Origin: a virus
Direction: 5' to 3' (one strand)
Virus record (IMG/VR): IMGVR_UViG_3300048571_000034
Span: 1-50,678 of that record
Length of the DNA stretch: 50,678 bases
Position 1 is the first letter of the stretch. Each line of letters starts with the position of its first letter. Both the position numbers and the translations under genes were made by a program. The notes beneath the pieces are model-generated. The model worked only from the letters and a program-made list of their open reading frames with translations. It was not told the DNA's origin and ran no database searches. Positions 20,752-30,322 of the stretch are shown here, in pieces.

Positions 20752-22953
20752 ATGATCCCGATCCACGATAGCACGGCCGCAACTCCTATAGTCGGAGGCG
20801 CAAAGTCTACGCAGCAATTTACGATCCACGCCACGGGTAAGATCATCAGGAATATGATTTCCTCGATCTACCAGAATCCAGCGCGGACCGTTAGTCGAGA
20901 GCTTATTGCAAACGCCTTGGATGCACACGCGGAAGCAGGCTGCAAAGATAAGCCTATTGATGTCTACTTTCCAACAGCGATGAGTCCTACTTTTGTTGTG
21001 CGGGACTACGGCGTAGGGATGACCCACGACTTCGTCATGAATCTATATTCGGCTATGGGTTATTCCACAAAGGAAGGCACGAACGAACAGACGGGTATGT
21101 TCGGTGCTGGCTCCAAAAGTCCCTTGGCTATCACAGACACATTCACCGTGCGCTGTTTCGACAAGCCTGGGTTTCACGGAGAGCCCCTTCTAAACTCTGG
21201 TGGAGTGGACCTCAACGAGACGGGACGTGTTCGCCTATATTCTGTGACCGTGGCAGGCGACGTTCCGCGAATTCACCACACTTTCGATACGGTTGCGAAG
21301 ACGGATAGTCGTGCATCTGAGGGGGGTGTGGAGGTAACCGTACCGCTTACGAGGGTCACCACCCAAGAGTTTCTCATTAACGCCACTGAACAGTACATTG
21401 TTTGGTTCGACAAGCCCATCAATTTCCACGACTATAATATCGCTGAGCGTGTTCAGGTCCGAACAGTGGCTCCAGGAGTACATTTGTACCGTGTGGAAAA
21501 AGAACAAAATACCAGCCCATATGACTATCAGTTTCCTTCGGGAGTCAGTATAAGACAGGGTGCGGCGGTTTACCCCGTACGGCATCACGAGCACGTTCTT
21601 TTTAAGTTTAAACGTGAACTTGGTGAAGGCGTTTGTTTTGATGTTCCTATTGGTACACTAGATGTAACGATGTCTCGTGAGAATCTACAAGAAAATTACG
21701 AAGCACTAAAGGAGGTCTCCACAAATATTCGTGCTCGCTTGTCTTATGATAGCGTGGAAGACACAGCTACAGCGCTGGGGTTAAATCTCGTTACTTACGC
21801 TGATTTCTTTTTAGCGCACGCAGTATACCGTTTCGCCCAGGGAAATGGTATTAGTGCGATTCAAACGCAGGACGGAATACGGATGCGTATGTATGAAGAT
21901 AGGGGGCATATGTATCAAGTAGATTACATATCAACTACAGCGACGGCTGTTGTAACTTCAAATACTAACTTCGAAGAAGGAGTAGTATTGAGTGCTGCGA
22001 GAAAGAAATATCCTGGCGGACACATTACTTTCATCCAGACAGCCAAGAAGAACGTGCAGAAAATCTGTGACCACATTCGTGAACTCGGCGTTGGCGTATT
22101 CGATATCATTTCTGTGGAAGATCTGTTGGGCGTGTATAATACAACTAAAAAACAAACAGAACCGAACTACACCTACCTTAGTCATGAATCGTGGGCGAAG
22201 ACGGAGAAGCTTGTCGGTCCCGAGATACTGTACGTTCCATCCGCCGGAAAAGCTCTTGCGATACTTCCCCAGAACTCTATGGCAAGCGCCGCATCGGTCA
22301 ATCGTCTACTCAACAATGCACGAACCGTAGAGCTACTAGATCAAAAAGATCGCGTGTTTAAACTCTCGGATCGTGAGATATCTCAACTAGAGAAGAAGGG
22401 TTTTATCTGCGTTAATGTTGTAGAAAGAATCAAGACAGACGTAAAGGGTAAGTTTGACTCCACACCTATACTTGGTCGGGGTGGCTTTTTTAAGAGTGGA
22501 TGTATCTGGTCTGACGAAATGATTAAAACACTAGGAGACCGCTTTTTGGACCTGTTTGACTCCGATCCAGGCTTCCGGCTGGGGACACTCAAGACCTTTC
22601 GACGCAATTCCTTAACGAACCCACTGCTCGGCGATACGAACCGTTACTACGCCTATGAGAGATTAGATATGGACCTGGGGCTAGGACTCACAGAGCAGTC
22701 CGACCAAATAGATTCCTACGTGTCTGAGAAATACTATCCCGCATACGACTTTCTACGAGACTTCATGCGGCACAAAACGCGACCAATTGTCGAAATATTC
22801 GATATGCTAATTGATCACTCGGTGGAAGAGCCAGAAGGTCTGGATGATGCAAGTAGAGCCCTTGAGCCTATTCTCGCTGAAGCTCGTACTTTCTTTGAAC
22901 ACTGGGTAACACAGAAAGAAAGTGACTTGACAGTAGACGCGCAAGCAGCTTAA
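20752..22953 (+). CDS. rIIA-like protein with GHKL ATPase domain
   Basis: The N-terminal ~200 residues hold a GHKL (gyrase/Hsp90-type) ATP-binding fold: SRELIANALDAH (N box), VVRDYGVGM (DxGxG) and TGMFGAGSKSP (glycine lid). T4 rIIA has this architecture, and the next gene reads as rIIB, which confirms the pair. In T4 the rII proteins are membrane-associated and allow growth on lambda lysogens (against RexAB). The C-terminal ~450 residues are unlike any motif I know. At 733 residues it is close to T4 rIIA (725). Confidence 0.85.
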   Translation: MIPIHDSTAATPIVGGAKSTQQFTIHATGKIIRNMISSIYQNPARTVSRELIANALDAHAEAGCKDKPIDVYFPTAMSPTFVVRDYGVGMTHDFVMNLYSAMGYSTKEGTNEQTGMFGAGSKSPLAITDTFTVRCFDKPGFHGEPLLNSGGVDLNETGRVRLYSVTVAGDVPRIHHTFDTVAKTDSRASEGGVEVTVPLTRVTTQEFLINATEQYIVWFDKPINFHDYNIAERVQVRTVAPGVHLYRVEKEQNTSPYDYQFPSGVSIRQGAAVYPVRHHEHVLFKFKRELGEGVCFDVPIGTLDVTMSRENLQENYEALKEVSTNIRARLSYDSVEDTATALGLNLVTYADFFLAHAVYRFAQGNGISAIQTQDGIRMRMYEDRGHMYQVDYISTTATAVVTSNTNFEEGVVLSAARKKYPGGHITFIQTAKKNVQKICDHIRELGVGVFDIISVEDLLGVYNTTKKQTEPNYTYLSHESWAKTEKLVGPEILYVPSAGKALAILPQNSMASAASVNRLLNNARTVELLDQKDRVFKLSDREISQLEKKGFICVNVVERIKTDVKGKFDSTPILGRGGFFKSGCIWSDEMIKTLGDRFLDLFDSDPGFRLGTLKTFRRNSLTNPLLGDTNRYYAYERLDMDLGLGLTEQSDQIDSYVSEKYYPAYDFLRDFMRHKTRPIVEIFDMLIDHSVEEPEGLDDASRALEPILAEARTFFEHWVTQKESDLTVDAQAA

Positions 22954-22997
22954 TATCTTCCCAGCACGATTTATTTTACAAACAGGAAAACTCCACG

Positions 22998-24380
22998 ATG
23001 AACTATGATCCGACCCCTAGCAAAACTCCTCCTCCTCCTAGCTACGCCTATATGGTCCAAGAGAACTCTATCACCGTTCACTTTAGTGATGGTGACGCCT
23101 TCACTTGGCCGAAGGATCATCTTCGTTTCGGAGCAGTAAGAACGGCTCTTTCGGAGATGAAAGATGAGGGAGCAATCCGCGCCCTCATGGACACCGCAGG
23201 AGAAATCCGCGTGGCTCTACAATTTAGGGACTTCACCGTTACTGCACGAAATATCCTATATAAAGATCGCGTCGTTGATCTTCCGGTCGTATCTAAAATC
23301 CTGAAGCTTCAGTCTGAGGGTCTCCCCATTGAACCTGCTCTTAACTTCCTTGAGCGGCTTATTAAGAATCCTCGCCGGTCTAGCGTGGAAAGTCTGTACG
23401 ATTTTCTTTCGCACAATTCCATCCCGCTCACTCAAGACGGGAAGATTGTCGTTTATAAGAAAGTTCGAAGTGATTACAAGGACATTCACAGCGGGACTAT
23501 CGATAACAGCCCAGGACAATCGCCGGAGATGATGCCTTGGGAGGTCGATGAAGATCGCAACAGACCTTGCTCTAACGGACTGCACGTTTGTGGTCGTGAC
23601 TATCTCCCCTCGTTCGGTTTGAGTGAAGATGATCGCGTCGTCATCTGTATTGTTGATCCAGAGCACGTGATCGCAGTCCCTGCGGATTATCAATTCGCTA
23701 AGATGCGCGTGTATAAATACGACGTTGTTGGCGAACTGAAGGACGCGCAAAAGGCGGAGCTTATTGATAAGTGCACTGTCCTCTCGTCTCCTGGGGATAT
23801 GACTGACTACGTCGATTGGGACGATGAGTTCTACTCAGATGAAGATTATAACGAGTATGACGATGACGATGACTGCGATTCTTGTTTGGAGACTCCTCTG
23901 GAAGCAATAGAAGATGCGCTTAAGGAGTTTTATACTGAGCTTGCTTCCGATAAGGAATACACAGAGCACCTAACCGAAAAGCAGGAAGAGGCTCTATACG
24001 CCGAGTACGAGGCGCAAGAGGCGGCTAACAATCCAGACTATGATCCTGAAGACAACAATAACGTGAACGATGAGCCGGACTACGCGGCGATTTATGAGCG
24101 TTACTGGGACAATCTACACAGGGCCTCTAAAGGTGTAGGTTATTTCAAGCTGGATGGTATTCCTGCGAATGTAAGAGCCATGGAGTTGTCCGTCCTGTAC
24201 AAATGGATCAGTGTCGAGGACTTCTTGGGGTTATTCGGAAAAACTATAGAGAGTCAAACTTCTCGGGAAGCCTTGAACGCGTTCAGAGATTACTTGAGCA
24301 CGGAGGACATTGAACGATACTCGAACTACGAAAAGTCCCGCCGCATCTGGAATCTCCTTGTGGCTATCTATGAAAAGTAG
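22998..24380 (+). CDS. rIIB-like protein
   Basis: The central region VVYKKVRSDYKDIHSGTID, followed by CSNGLHVCGRDYLPSFG and VDPEHVIAVPADYQFAKMRV, is the signature of rIIB proteins, and it follows rIIA as in T4. At 460 residues it is longer than T4 rIIB (about 312). The extra ~150 C-terminal residues include an acidic Asp/Glu/Tyr stretch (about residues 275-295) and a helical tail. It is coupled by overlap to the next gene. Confidence 0.85.
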   Translation: MNYDPTPSKTPPPPSYAYMVQENSITVHFSDGDAFTWPKDHLRFGAVRTALSEMKDEGAIRALMDTAGEIRVALQFRDFTVTARNILYKDRVVDLPVVSKILKLQSEGLPIEPALNFLERLIKNPRRSSVESLYDFLSHNSIPLTQDGKIVVYKKVRSDYKDIHSGTIDNSPGQSPEMMPWEVDEDRNRPCSNGLHVCGRDYLPSFGLSEDDRVVICIVDPEHVIAVPADYQFAKMRVYKYDVVGELKDAQKAELIDKCTVLSSPGDMTDYVDWDDEFYSDEDYNEYDDDDDCDSCLETPLEAIEDALKEFYTELASDKEYTEHLTEKQEEALYAEYEAQEAANNPDYDPEDNNNVNDEPDYAAIYERYWDNLHRASKGVGYFKLDGIPANVRAMELSVLYKWISVEDFLGLFGKTIESQTSREALNAFRDYLSTEDIERYSNYEKSRRIWNLLVAIYEK

Positions 24381-24588
24381 AAGCAGCTACAACGTATGGG
24401 TAGAAACCGAGCACGGTAGCCACATAGTTTTCCCGTGGCTACCGAAAATTCTTGCAGAAGAGTATGCTCTCGTTCGGAATAAGATCGAAGACGCTCGATG
24501 CGAAAATCTGAAAACTTTTAACCCATACATGGATTTCTTCTTCGTGAAGAAAGCAAATAAGAAAGAAAAGAAAAATGAAGAAAATTAA
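24370..24588 (+). CDS. small protein, 72 residues, unknown
   Basis: ATG 24370 overlaps the end of rIIB. The first half is mixed alpha/beta (NVWVETEHGSHIVFPWL), then a charged helix and a Lys/Glu-rich disordered tail that runs into the start of the nuclease gene at 24575. No family is recognised. Confidence 0.55.
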   Translation: MKSRSSYNVWVETEHGSHIVFPWLPKILAEEYALVRNKIEDARCENLKTFNPYMDFFFVKKANKKEKKNEEN

Positions 24589-25672
24589 AGACGTGAACTT
24601 CCAACAGGGCTTCAACGACTATGTGAAAGATCACGGCAAGGTCTTCGCACATGATAGGTCTACTACTGTTGGTGCCTCTGAAGTCTTCGGCTGTATGCGA
24701 GAAAACGTCTTCAAAAAGCGGTATCCAGAGCTAGCTGAATTGGCGGAGGAAGAAGACCCAGAATGGGGCCACGCAAAACGTGGTGACGTAATTGAGAACG
24801 CCTTTGTCGTCCCCGTCCTCATAAATATGTTCGGGGAGAAGAACTGTCACATGATGGGAGAGGATCAAAAAACTCTCGTTGATGGGCGTCTATCAGCTAC
24901 TCCAGACGGCGCGGTAACTGGATTAGATTCAGCCGCGCTATCTATGTACAACATATCTGACCTAGGAGAAGATGGTCACATTGCCGCGGAAGTGAAGACT
25001 TTTGGTGGCGATTTTGCCGCACCTCGAAGGACAAAGAATGATGATGGCACCGTCTCATACGCGGCGCGTGTGAAACACGTAGGACAGAATATCTGCCAGA
25101 TGGGTTTGATGAAGCTCCGAACGAACTTCAACCCGAACTACGGTGTTGTTCTATACGTGAATCCCGTCAATTTGAAGGACGTAAGGCCCGCACCAGTGGC
25201 GTTTGACCAAAACGTCTACGATGCCGCCAAAGAGCGCGCGGAAGACGTGTTCGACATGACCAAGGGGCTAGCCGACTATCCAGCAGAGGGGCGTGCAACC
25301 GGAGATTGTACTTATTGTGAGTTCTGCGCTAAATGTCAAACTATCGAGATGGATCGATATAACGAAGCAGACACGGAACACGACGCCCTAAAAGCAGAAC
25401 TGATAAAGAAGATTGACCACCAAGCAGCCGAAGTTTACAATATCCGTGCTGAATTCAAAGACATGGAAAAAACGAAGAAGGTGGCCGAAAGTAACCTTCG
25501 AGAGCTTCTCTTGTCTACAGGCGTAACCAAGACGCCTACTGCTTCCCTGGTTAAGTATAAAGGGCGGAAGACTCTAGATAAAGTTAGAATTGCTGAAGAG
25601 TTTGATATCTCACTAGATGAGTATACAACTACTGGGGCAGATTATCTCGTCCTTAAGGTAAAAGGCGAGTAG
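24575..25672 (+). CDS. PD-(D/E)XK nuclease, Cas4/RecB-like
   Basis: The motifs match the RecB/Cas4 nuclease family: STTVGASEVFGCMRENVFKK near the N-terminus, an Ala-rich helix, SATPDGAV near residue 110 and AAEVKTF near residue 132 (the D and ExK of the active site), GQNICQMGLMK, and a C-terminal Cys cluster CTYCEFCAKCQ that, with Cys37, could bind an iron-sulfur cluster as in Cas4. It likely acts on DNA ends in recombination or host DNA degradation. 365 residues. It lies after rIIB, at the end of the replication module. Confidence 0.8.
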   Translation: MKKIKDVNFQQGFNDYVKDHGKVFAHDRSTTVGASEVFGCMRENVFKKRYPELAELAEEEDPEWGHAKRGDVIENAFVVPVLINMFGEKNCHMMGEDQKTLVDGRLSATPDGAVTGLDSAALSMYNISDLGEDGHIAAEVKTFGGDFAAPRRTKNDDGTVSYAARVKHVGQNICQMGLMKLRTNFNPNYGVVLYVNPVNLKDVRPAPVAFDQNVYDAAKERAEDVFDMTKGLADYPAEGRATGDCTYCEFCAKCQTIEMDRYNEADTEHDALKAELIKKIDHQAAEVYNIRAEFKDMEKTKKVAESNLRELLLSTGVTKTPTASLVKYKGRKTLDKVRIAEEFDISLDEYTTTGADYLVLKVKGE

Positions 25673-25741
25673 TCTTGATTTTATGTGGTAGAGACGCTAT
25701 GTAGAGGATGGTTAATTCCGTCTTTTATAGGGTCTTTAAAC

Positions 25742-28700
25742 ATGGCATTTTCGTCCGACCGCTCGGCTGAAGACACCTCTTTCAAAAAAGTGGTAGCACT
25801 ACCAGATGAAACCCATCTAGACGGTTTCAAAGGTATTGGTCACTTTTCCGTGAAGAACCCTCCAGGGCTCCCTACTGGAAGTTATTACCTCACCTGCTTC
25901 AGCTCGAAGGTAGACGGGGCCAGTCGCATTGTACAGATTGTGGACAATGTATTAACCGCTGAACAATCCTATCGCGCTAAGAATACCCTAGGATGGAGCG
26001 CCTGGACCGTCAGAGGATCAGGCGGCGGGGGCGGAAGCAGTAACGCCTCTGGTATCACTTATAACGACGCTACACAGGGCTACGGGATAGGCACCACGCC
26101 CTCTGTAGCGGCCGTTCTTGATGACATCCTGTTGACGCTCCCAAAGAACCCCACGCGTGAGTTCAATGTACTAGACTATGGAGCGATACCCCAAGGGGAA
26201 GCTTCCGCCGCCACAAATCGAGCGGCTTTTGAAGCGGCGATTGTCGCAGCCGCCGCCGTAGGTGGGGGCGTTATCAGAGCACCCAAAGGGGAATACTATG
26301 TAAGCTACGGAGGATCGGCCTCACTTGGAGGTATCCGACTACGATCAAACATGACCCTCAAAGGCGACGGTATCGGGGTCACCATTATTAAATGCGCCGA
26401 CATCGGTAACAACGACCTTGCAGGGTTGGTCAGAACTCAATCGGGCATCGAAAATAGTAATGTGATCGTACAAGACCTCACTATTGACGGGAATAAGGCA
26501 GGACAGTCAGGCTGGGCCAACATCATCTGCTTTTTCGCGGGAGTTACTCCCGGAAATCGCGTGCTGATGGATCGCAATATATGGTGCCTAAATGTCGAGT
26601 GTAGAAACGGTAAGAACGGCACCGCTGGGTCTGCAAACCTCTCTCGCGGCTATGGATTCGATCCGCACGAAGTTGTTCAGGGTTTCGTGGCGATCAACTG
26701 TATCGCACACGACAACGAGAGAGACGGTTTTGTTCTCGACGGCGTGATCGATTTCGCATTAACGGGTTGTCGCTCGTATAATAATAGTAGATACGGCTAC
26801 AACTTTATCACTGAGACGTTCAACGGTACGGTGACTAATTGTCATGCAACCTCGAATGTTGCTAACAACTATATGGTCCAAGGGGACTCACACCACATCG
26901 CCATCACCAACTGTCTCTCGAACAATTCAGGAGAACAGGGTATTCGAATCAGGCGCGGAGCCGCTGTTGTCGATACTTTCTGTACTGTCAGCAATTGTAT
27001 CATAAAAGGTTCTTCGAGAAACGGGATCAACATCACAGGTGCAAACTACAACTTGATTTCTAACTGTATCATCCAAGACAGTTCGTCGTCGGCGAATAAT
27101 ACCTACATGTCTGTCTCCCTGGATGAAGACGACGGGGACACTCTAATTTTCACAGGCGCGCGCAACAACGTGGTCCAAGGGTGCTACGCCATCGAGACTG
27201 CGATTGGAGCGAACCATGCTAAGCATGGTATCCGTGAAGACTTAACTGGAGCCCAGCCACAGAATAACGAATATAAGTGGAATACTTTAGTCGGTCACGT
27301 ACAGGGTGCCTACTCTACACTAAACGCGACATCACGGAGAATAGCGTTCTCTACTGATGTTTACAATGCCGCGGATTACGGGGTTTTGTCCTCTCTCGCG
27401 GATTGCCGCGTAGCTCTACAAGACCTCGTGGACCTTGTTGCTGCAAACGGTGGTGGTTTGATTCGAGTACCAAAAGGCTTATACGCTCTCAGCGGAACCG
27501 GTACGGCGTCGCAGGGCGGTATTCGTCTGACATCTGGCGTACATATCCAAGGTGCTGGGATCGGACTCACGACGTTTCGCTTGATTGATATGGTCAACGT
27601 AGGTGTGACAGGCGTATTCCGAACATTGGCGGGTGGCTCGAACAGTAATATCTCTATAGAAGACCTAACACTAGACGGGAACGCTCCAGCTCAAACAGGG
27701 ACGGCGATTATACCCGCGCTGTATATCGGTGGAGCTACGGACGCGGGAATTCGTATAGAGCGTTGCGAGTTCAAAGGAGGCAATTCTGCTACAGGTCATG
27801 GAGCCCGTGTCTCTGCTGCTACGATAGGATCAGCCACAGATATAACCTTTAGGGATTGTATCTTCACCAGCAACGAGGGCGATGGTCTAAACATTCAAGG
27901 AGCCTCAGGAGTATTCGTTGAGAACTGTACGACAAAGAATAACACGCTCAACGGGTTAAAGATTACGGATGGTTCTATAGACGTGCAGGTGTCCAACCAC
28001 GTTTCCAAATCGAACGCGGCGGTGAACTACATCGTTATGGATGACGCATCCAACGTGCACTTTACCGGAGGTATCTCCAAGAGTTCAGGTCAAGAAGGGT
28101 TTCGAATTCGTCGCGGCGCTACTGTGTCTGAGACACACGTCACGGTTGACGGTATGTCTATCGAGCTAAGCTCGCGTGCCGGAGTCAACGTCGCTGGTGC
28201 TTCCGATAACGTCTTCTCGAATTGCGTATTCCTGAACAACGGACAACTTACGAATTCAGCTTACAGTGATGTTCTTCTGAATAAGGATACAACAACCACG
28301 ACCACCCTTGCGGAGAACAACGTATTTACGGGGTGCAAGCTAAACGCCACTGGCGTGAACAAGACAGAGTACGCTTTTAGGGAGACGGCAACGGAAGCGA
28401 ACCTGAATCGTTTCTACCTAAACAGCGCAAGAGGGCAACTGACGAGCAAGTATCTCATAACAGGTGCCGGAACGCTCTTTAGAGATGATTCGAATGTTGG
28501 TGCGACACTGCCCGGTGGCTCAACGACACAAGTTCAGTACAACAACGCAGGCGTTTTTGCGGGGGCCTCTGGTCTCCTATACGACGCGGTAAATAATAGG
28601 GGGCTTGTTACAACCTCACTAGAGATACTCGCGGCTTCGCAAACCAACGCCCCAGACAGTAGCGCTCTTCTGTGTAGTCGTGCTCTAAGCTCAAAGATTG

Positions 28701-29485
28701 TTTCACCAGCATACGCCGATCCGATAGGTGTGACCAGGGCACTCCAACAGCGCTTATCTGGTAAGAGCTTCATGTCTTGGTCCACGCTGAATCATAACGG
28801 AACTACGACTAGCGCCGTGGGCGTAAGTCTCGTGGTGTCTACGGCCACAAACTTCGTGACGACAGGCTTTTCCGCACGAAACGTCGCAGGCTCAACCACG
28901 AAGGCCGGTACTGTTAAACGTGTCGGTGCCTCGGGCGTATCAACCGCTGGTAGTGGATTGTCTGTTGTGACTAGCAGCAGTCAATACATAACGAGAGGAT
29001 CGGCGGCGGGAGTGGGAGGGTTCACTTTCACGACTGTGTTTGGTGTAGTAACCAAATCAGCTACGGCGAGAGGTTTCTTCGGGCTATCCACCACAGCAGG
29101 AGCGGCTACGGTCCCCTGGATAGGAGCCGGGGCTGTAAATACAGGTGCGGATATCGTAGGGATAGGTTTTGACTCGGGAGATACCAATCTAAGTATATAC
29201 ACTAACGACAACGTGACCACGGGGACAAAAACTGACTTGGGCGCTACTTTCCCGGTGGTGGATGGCGGGTTATACGAACTAATACTCTCTTGTGGCCCTA
29301 ACGCTTCAGATATTAACTATTACGTCCGTAATATCGGAACAGACGCCGTAGTTAGCGGTACGCTTACAACAGACCTTCCGCGAAACGTGACATTCTTGTC
29401 GCCTACATATGTTATGTACAACAACACGGACGCGGTGGGTATGGTGATGGATGTTTCCTCAGTTTTTATTGAGCAATTAAACTAA
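25742..29485 (+). CDS. tailspike with two pectate-lyase-type beta-helix modules
   Basis: A virion receptor-binding or depolymerase protein. The N-terminal ~135 residues form a head/anchor domain. At about residue 140 begins EFNVLDYGAIPQGEASAATN, the pectate-lyase-superfamily entry motif, leading into a parallel beta-helix; a second helix begins at about residue 539 with the same order (YNAADYGVL, GGGLIRVPKG, GIRLTSGVHIQGAGIG, EDLTLDGN, FRIRRGA). The two modules align along their length, showing internal duplication. From about residue 920 a TTQVQYNNAGVFAGASG collar and a Ser/Thr/Gly-rich C-terminal domain follow. ATG 25742 (MAFSSDRS) is preferred to GTG 25685. It is set apart from the tail genes. 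About 1247 residues. Confidence 0.85.
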   Translation: MAFSSDRSAEDTSFKKVVALPDETHLDGFKGIGHFSVKNPPGLPTGSYYLTCFSSKVDGASRIVQIVDNVLTAEQSYRAKNTLGWSAWTVRGSGGGGGSSNASGITYNDATQGYGIGTTPSVAAVLDDILLTLPKNPTREFNVLDYGAIPQGEASAATNRAAFEAAIVAAAAVGGGVIRAPKGEYYVSYGGSASLGGIRLRSNMTLKGDGIGVTIIKCADIGNNDLAGLVRTQSGIENSNVIVQDLTIDGNKAGQSGWANIICFFAGVTPGNRVLMDRNIWCLNVECRNGKNGTAGSANLSRGYGFDPHEVVQGFVAINCIAHDNERDGFVLDGVIDFALTGCRSYNNSRYGYNFITETFNGTVTNCHATSNVANNYMVQGDSHHIAITNCLSNNSGEQGIRIRRGAAVVDTFCTVSNCIIKGSSRNGINITGANYNLISNCIIQDSSSSANNTYMSVSLDEDDGDTLIFTGARNNVVQGCYAIETAIGANHAKHGIREDLTGAQPQNNEYKWNTLVGHVQGAYSTLNATSRRIAFSTDVYNAADYGVLSSLADCRVALQDLVDLVAANGGGLIRVPKGLYALSGTGTASQGGIRLTSGVHIQGAGIGLTTFRLIDMVNVGVTGVFRTLAGGSNSNISIEDLTLDGNAPAQTGTAIIPALYIGGATDAGIRIERCEFKGGNSATGHGARVSAATIGSATDITFRDCIFTSNEGDGLNIQGASGVFVENCTTKNNTLNGLKITDGSIDVQVSNHVSKSNAAVNYIVMDDASNVHFTGGISKSSGQEGFRIRRGATVSETHVTVDGMSIELSSRAGVNVAGASDNVFSNCVFLNNGQLTNSAYSDVLLNKDTTTTTTLAENNVFTGCKLNATGVNKTEYAFRETATEANLNRFYLNSARGQLTSKYLITGAGTLFRDDSNVGATLPGGSTTQVQYNNAGVFAGASGLLYDAVNNRGLVTTSLEILAASQTNAPDSSALLCSRALSSKIVSPAYADPIGVTRALQQRLSGKSFMSWSTLNHNGTTTSAVGVSLVVSTATNFVTTGFSARNVAGSTTKAGTVKRVGASGVSTAGSGLSVVTSSSQYITRGSAAGVGGFTFTTVFGVVTKSATARGFFGLSTTAGAATVPWIGAGAVNTGADIVGIGFDSGDTNLSIYTNDNVTTGTKTDLGATFPVVDGGLYELILSCGPNASDINYYVRNIGTDAVVSGTLTTDLPRNVTFLSPTYVMYNNTDAVGMVMDVSSVFIEQLN

Positions 29486-29523
29486 GGAAGTATCTTGACC
29501 CAAAATAGAACATATGTCATACC

Positions 29524-29569
29524 TCTGTTTCATCTCGGAACGCTATTGTTCCGTTTGTAAATAAACAGA
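29524..29569. terminator. nested hairpin after the tailspike gene
   Basis: TCTGTTT (29524-29530) pairs with AAACAGA (29563-29569), enclosing CGGAAC (29536-29541) and GTTCCG (29548-29553). A short T-rich stretch follows the inner stem. It may end the tailspike message or protect its 3' end; strength is modest. Confidence 0.4.
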
Positions 29570-29581
29570 AAGACAAAAGAC

Positions 29582-30238
29582 ATGACTGAACTAGTACCGT
29601 ATAACGAAGCACAAAATACCCTGGCTGGGATGAGTGAAGATGAGCTTCTTGCCGCAATGGCAGAAACTCTTAGCACAGTTCGGCCCGGTAAACAGTATAT
29701 CAAGTTTGATGGCCGCGACGGTTTCTACTCCACAGGCAAAGAAGACGCCATTGTCTGGAAGAAACAGAAAGTAACGTTTCTGATGAACACCCTCGGGCTT
29801 CAGCGTGGATTCGCCTGCTGGAAAGCAAAGCAGCCTGTGGATCGTGCGATGAAGTTGTACTTCCTCGGTAAACCCCTTGTCGTTAGTGAACTTGCGGATC
29901 ACGGCCCTTACAGCCTCGATCCGAAAGATCGTGAAGGTTGGTCTCTTAATTTCACGATGGATTTGAAGGACCTAGATACTGGTGAGCAGTACGAAGTAAC
30001 CTTCAGTTCGAGTTCGGCTACGAAAGCTTTTGAAGAGTTTTTGCTTAAGCAACTCGCTCCTCTTTCAGCTCAGTATAACCCTAAGAACTACACGCCAGTG
30101 ATCACGATGGGTTCAGTCTCATTCACGACGAAGGCTGGTAAGAACTTCAAGCCAACATTCGTTATTGATCGCTGGGTCAAGAATGACGCGGGTGCTGTGG
30201 AACAACTTGAAGCTCCTGCGAAGAAGAAGGCCAAGTAA
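29582..30238 (+). CDS. uncharacterised phage protein, 218 residues (SSB-like candidate)
   Basis: No domain is certain. The middle (GWSLNFTMDLKDLDTGEQYE, then a Ser-Ser-Ser-Ala-Thr-Lys stretch) is beta-rich and resembles uncharacterised phage proteins in which I recall a similar 'GW ... DL ... LDTGE' block. The N-terminus is helical and the C-terminus basic (KKKAK). Such proteins could be virion-associated or single-strand binding; I cannot decide. A strong terminator follows at 30268, so it is the last gene of its message. Confidence 0.5.
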   Translation: MTELVPYNEAQNTLAGMSEDELLAAMAETLSTVRPGKQYIKFDGRDGFYSTGKEDAIVWKKQKVTFLMNTLGLQRGFACWKAKQPVDRAMKLYFLGKPLVVSELADHGPYSLDPKDREGWSLNFTMDLKDLDTGEQYEVTFSSSSATKAFEEFLLKQLAPLSAQYNPKNYTPVITMGSVSFTTKAGKNFKPTFVIDRWVKNDAGAVEQLEAPAKKKAK

Positions 30239-30267
30239 GGGGATATACCTCATAGGCGTATAAACCT

Positions 30268-30303
30268 AACAGGAGGCGGCATCATGTCGCCTTCTGTTTT
30301 TTA
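30268..30303 (+). terminator. strong intrinsic terminator before the portal gene
   Basis: AACAGGAGGCGGC (30268-30280) pairs with GTCGCCTTCTGTT (30286-30298, two G-T pairs) around a five-base loop, followed by a T-run to 30302. It separates the tailspike message from the virion operon. Confidence 0.9.
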
Positions 30304-30322
30304 AAAAGGGACTACCATTAAC

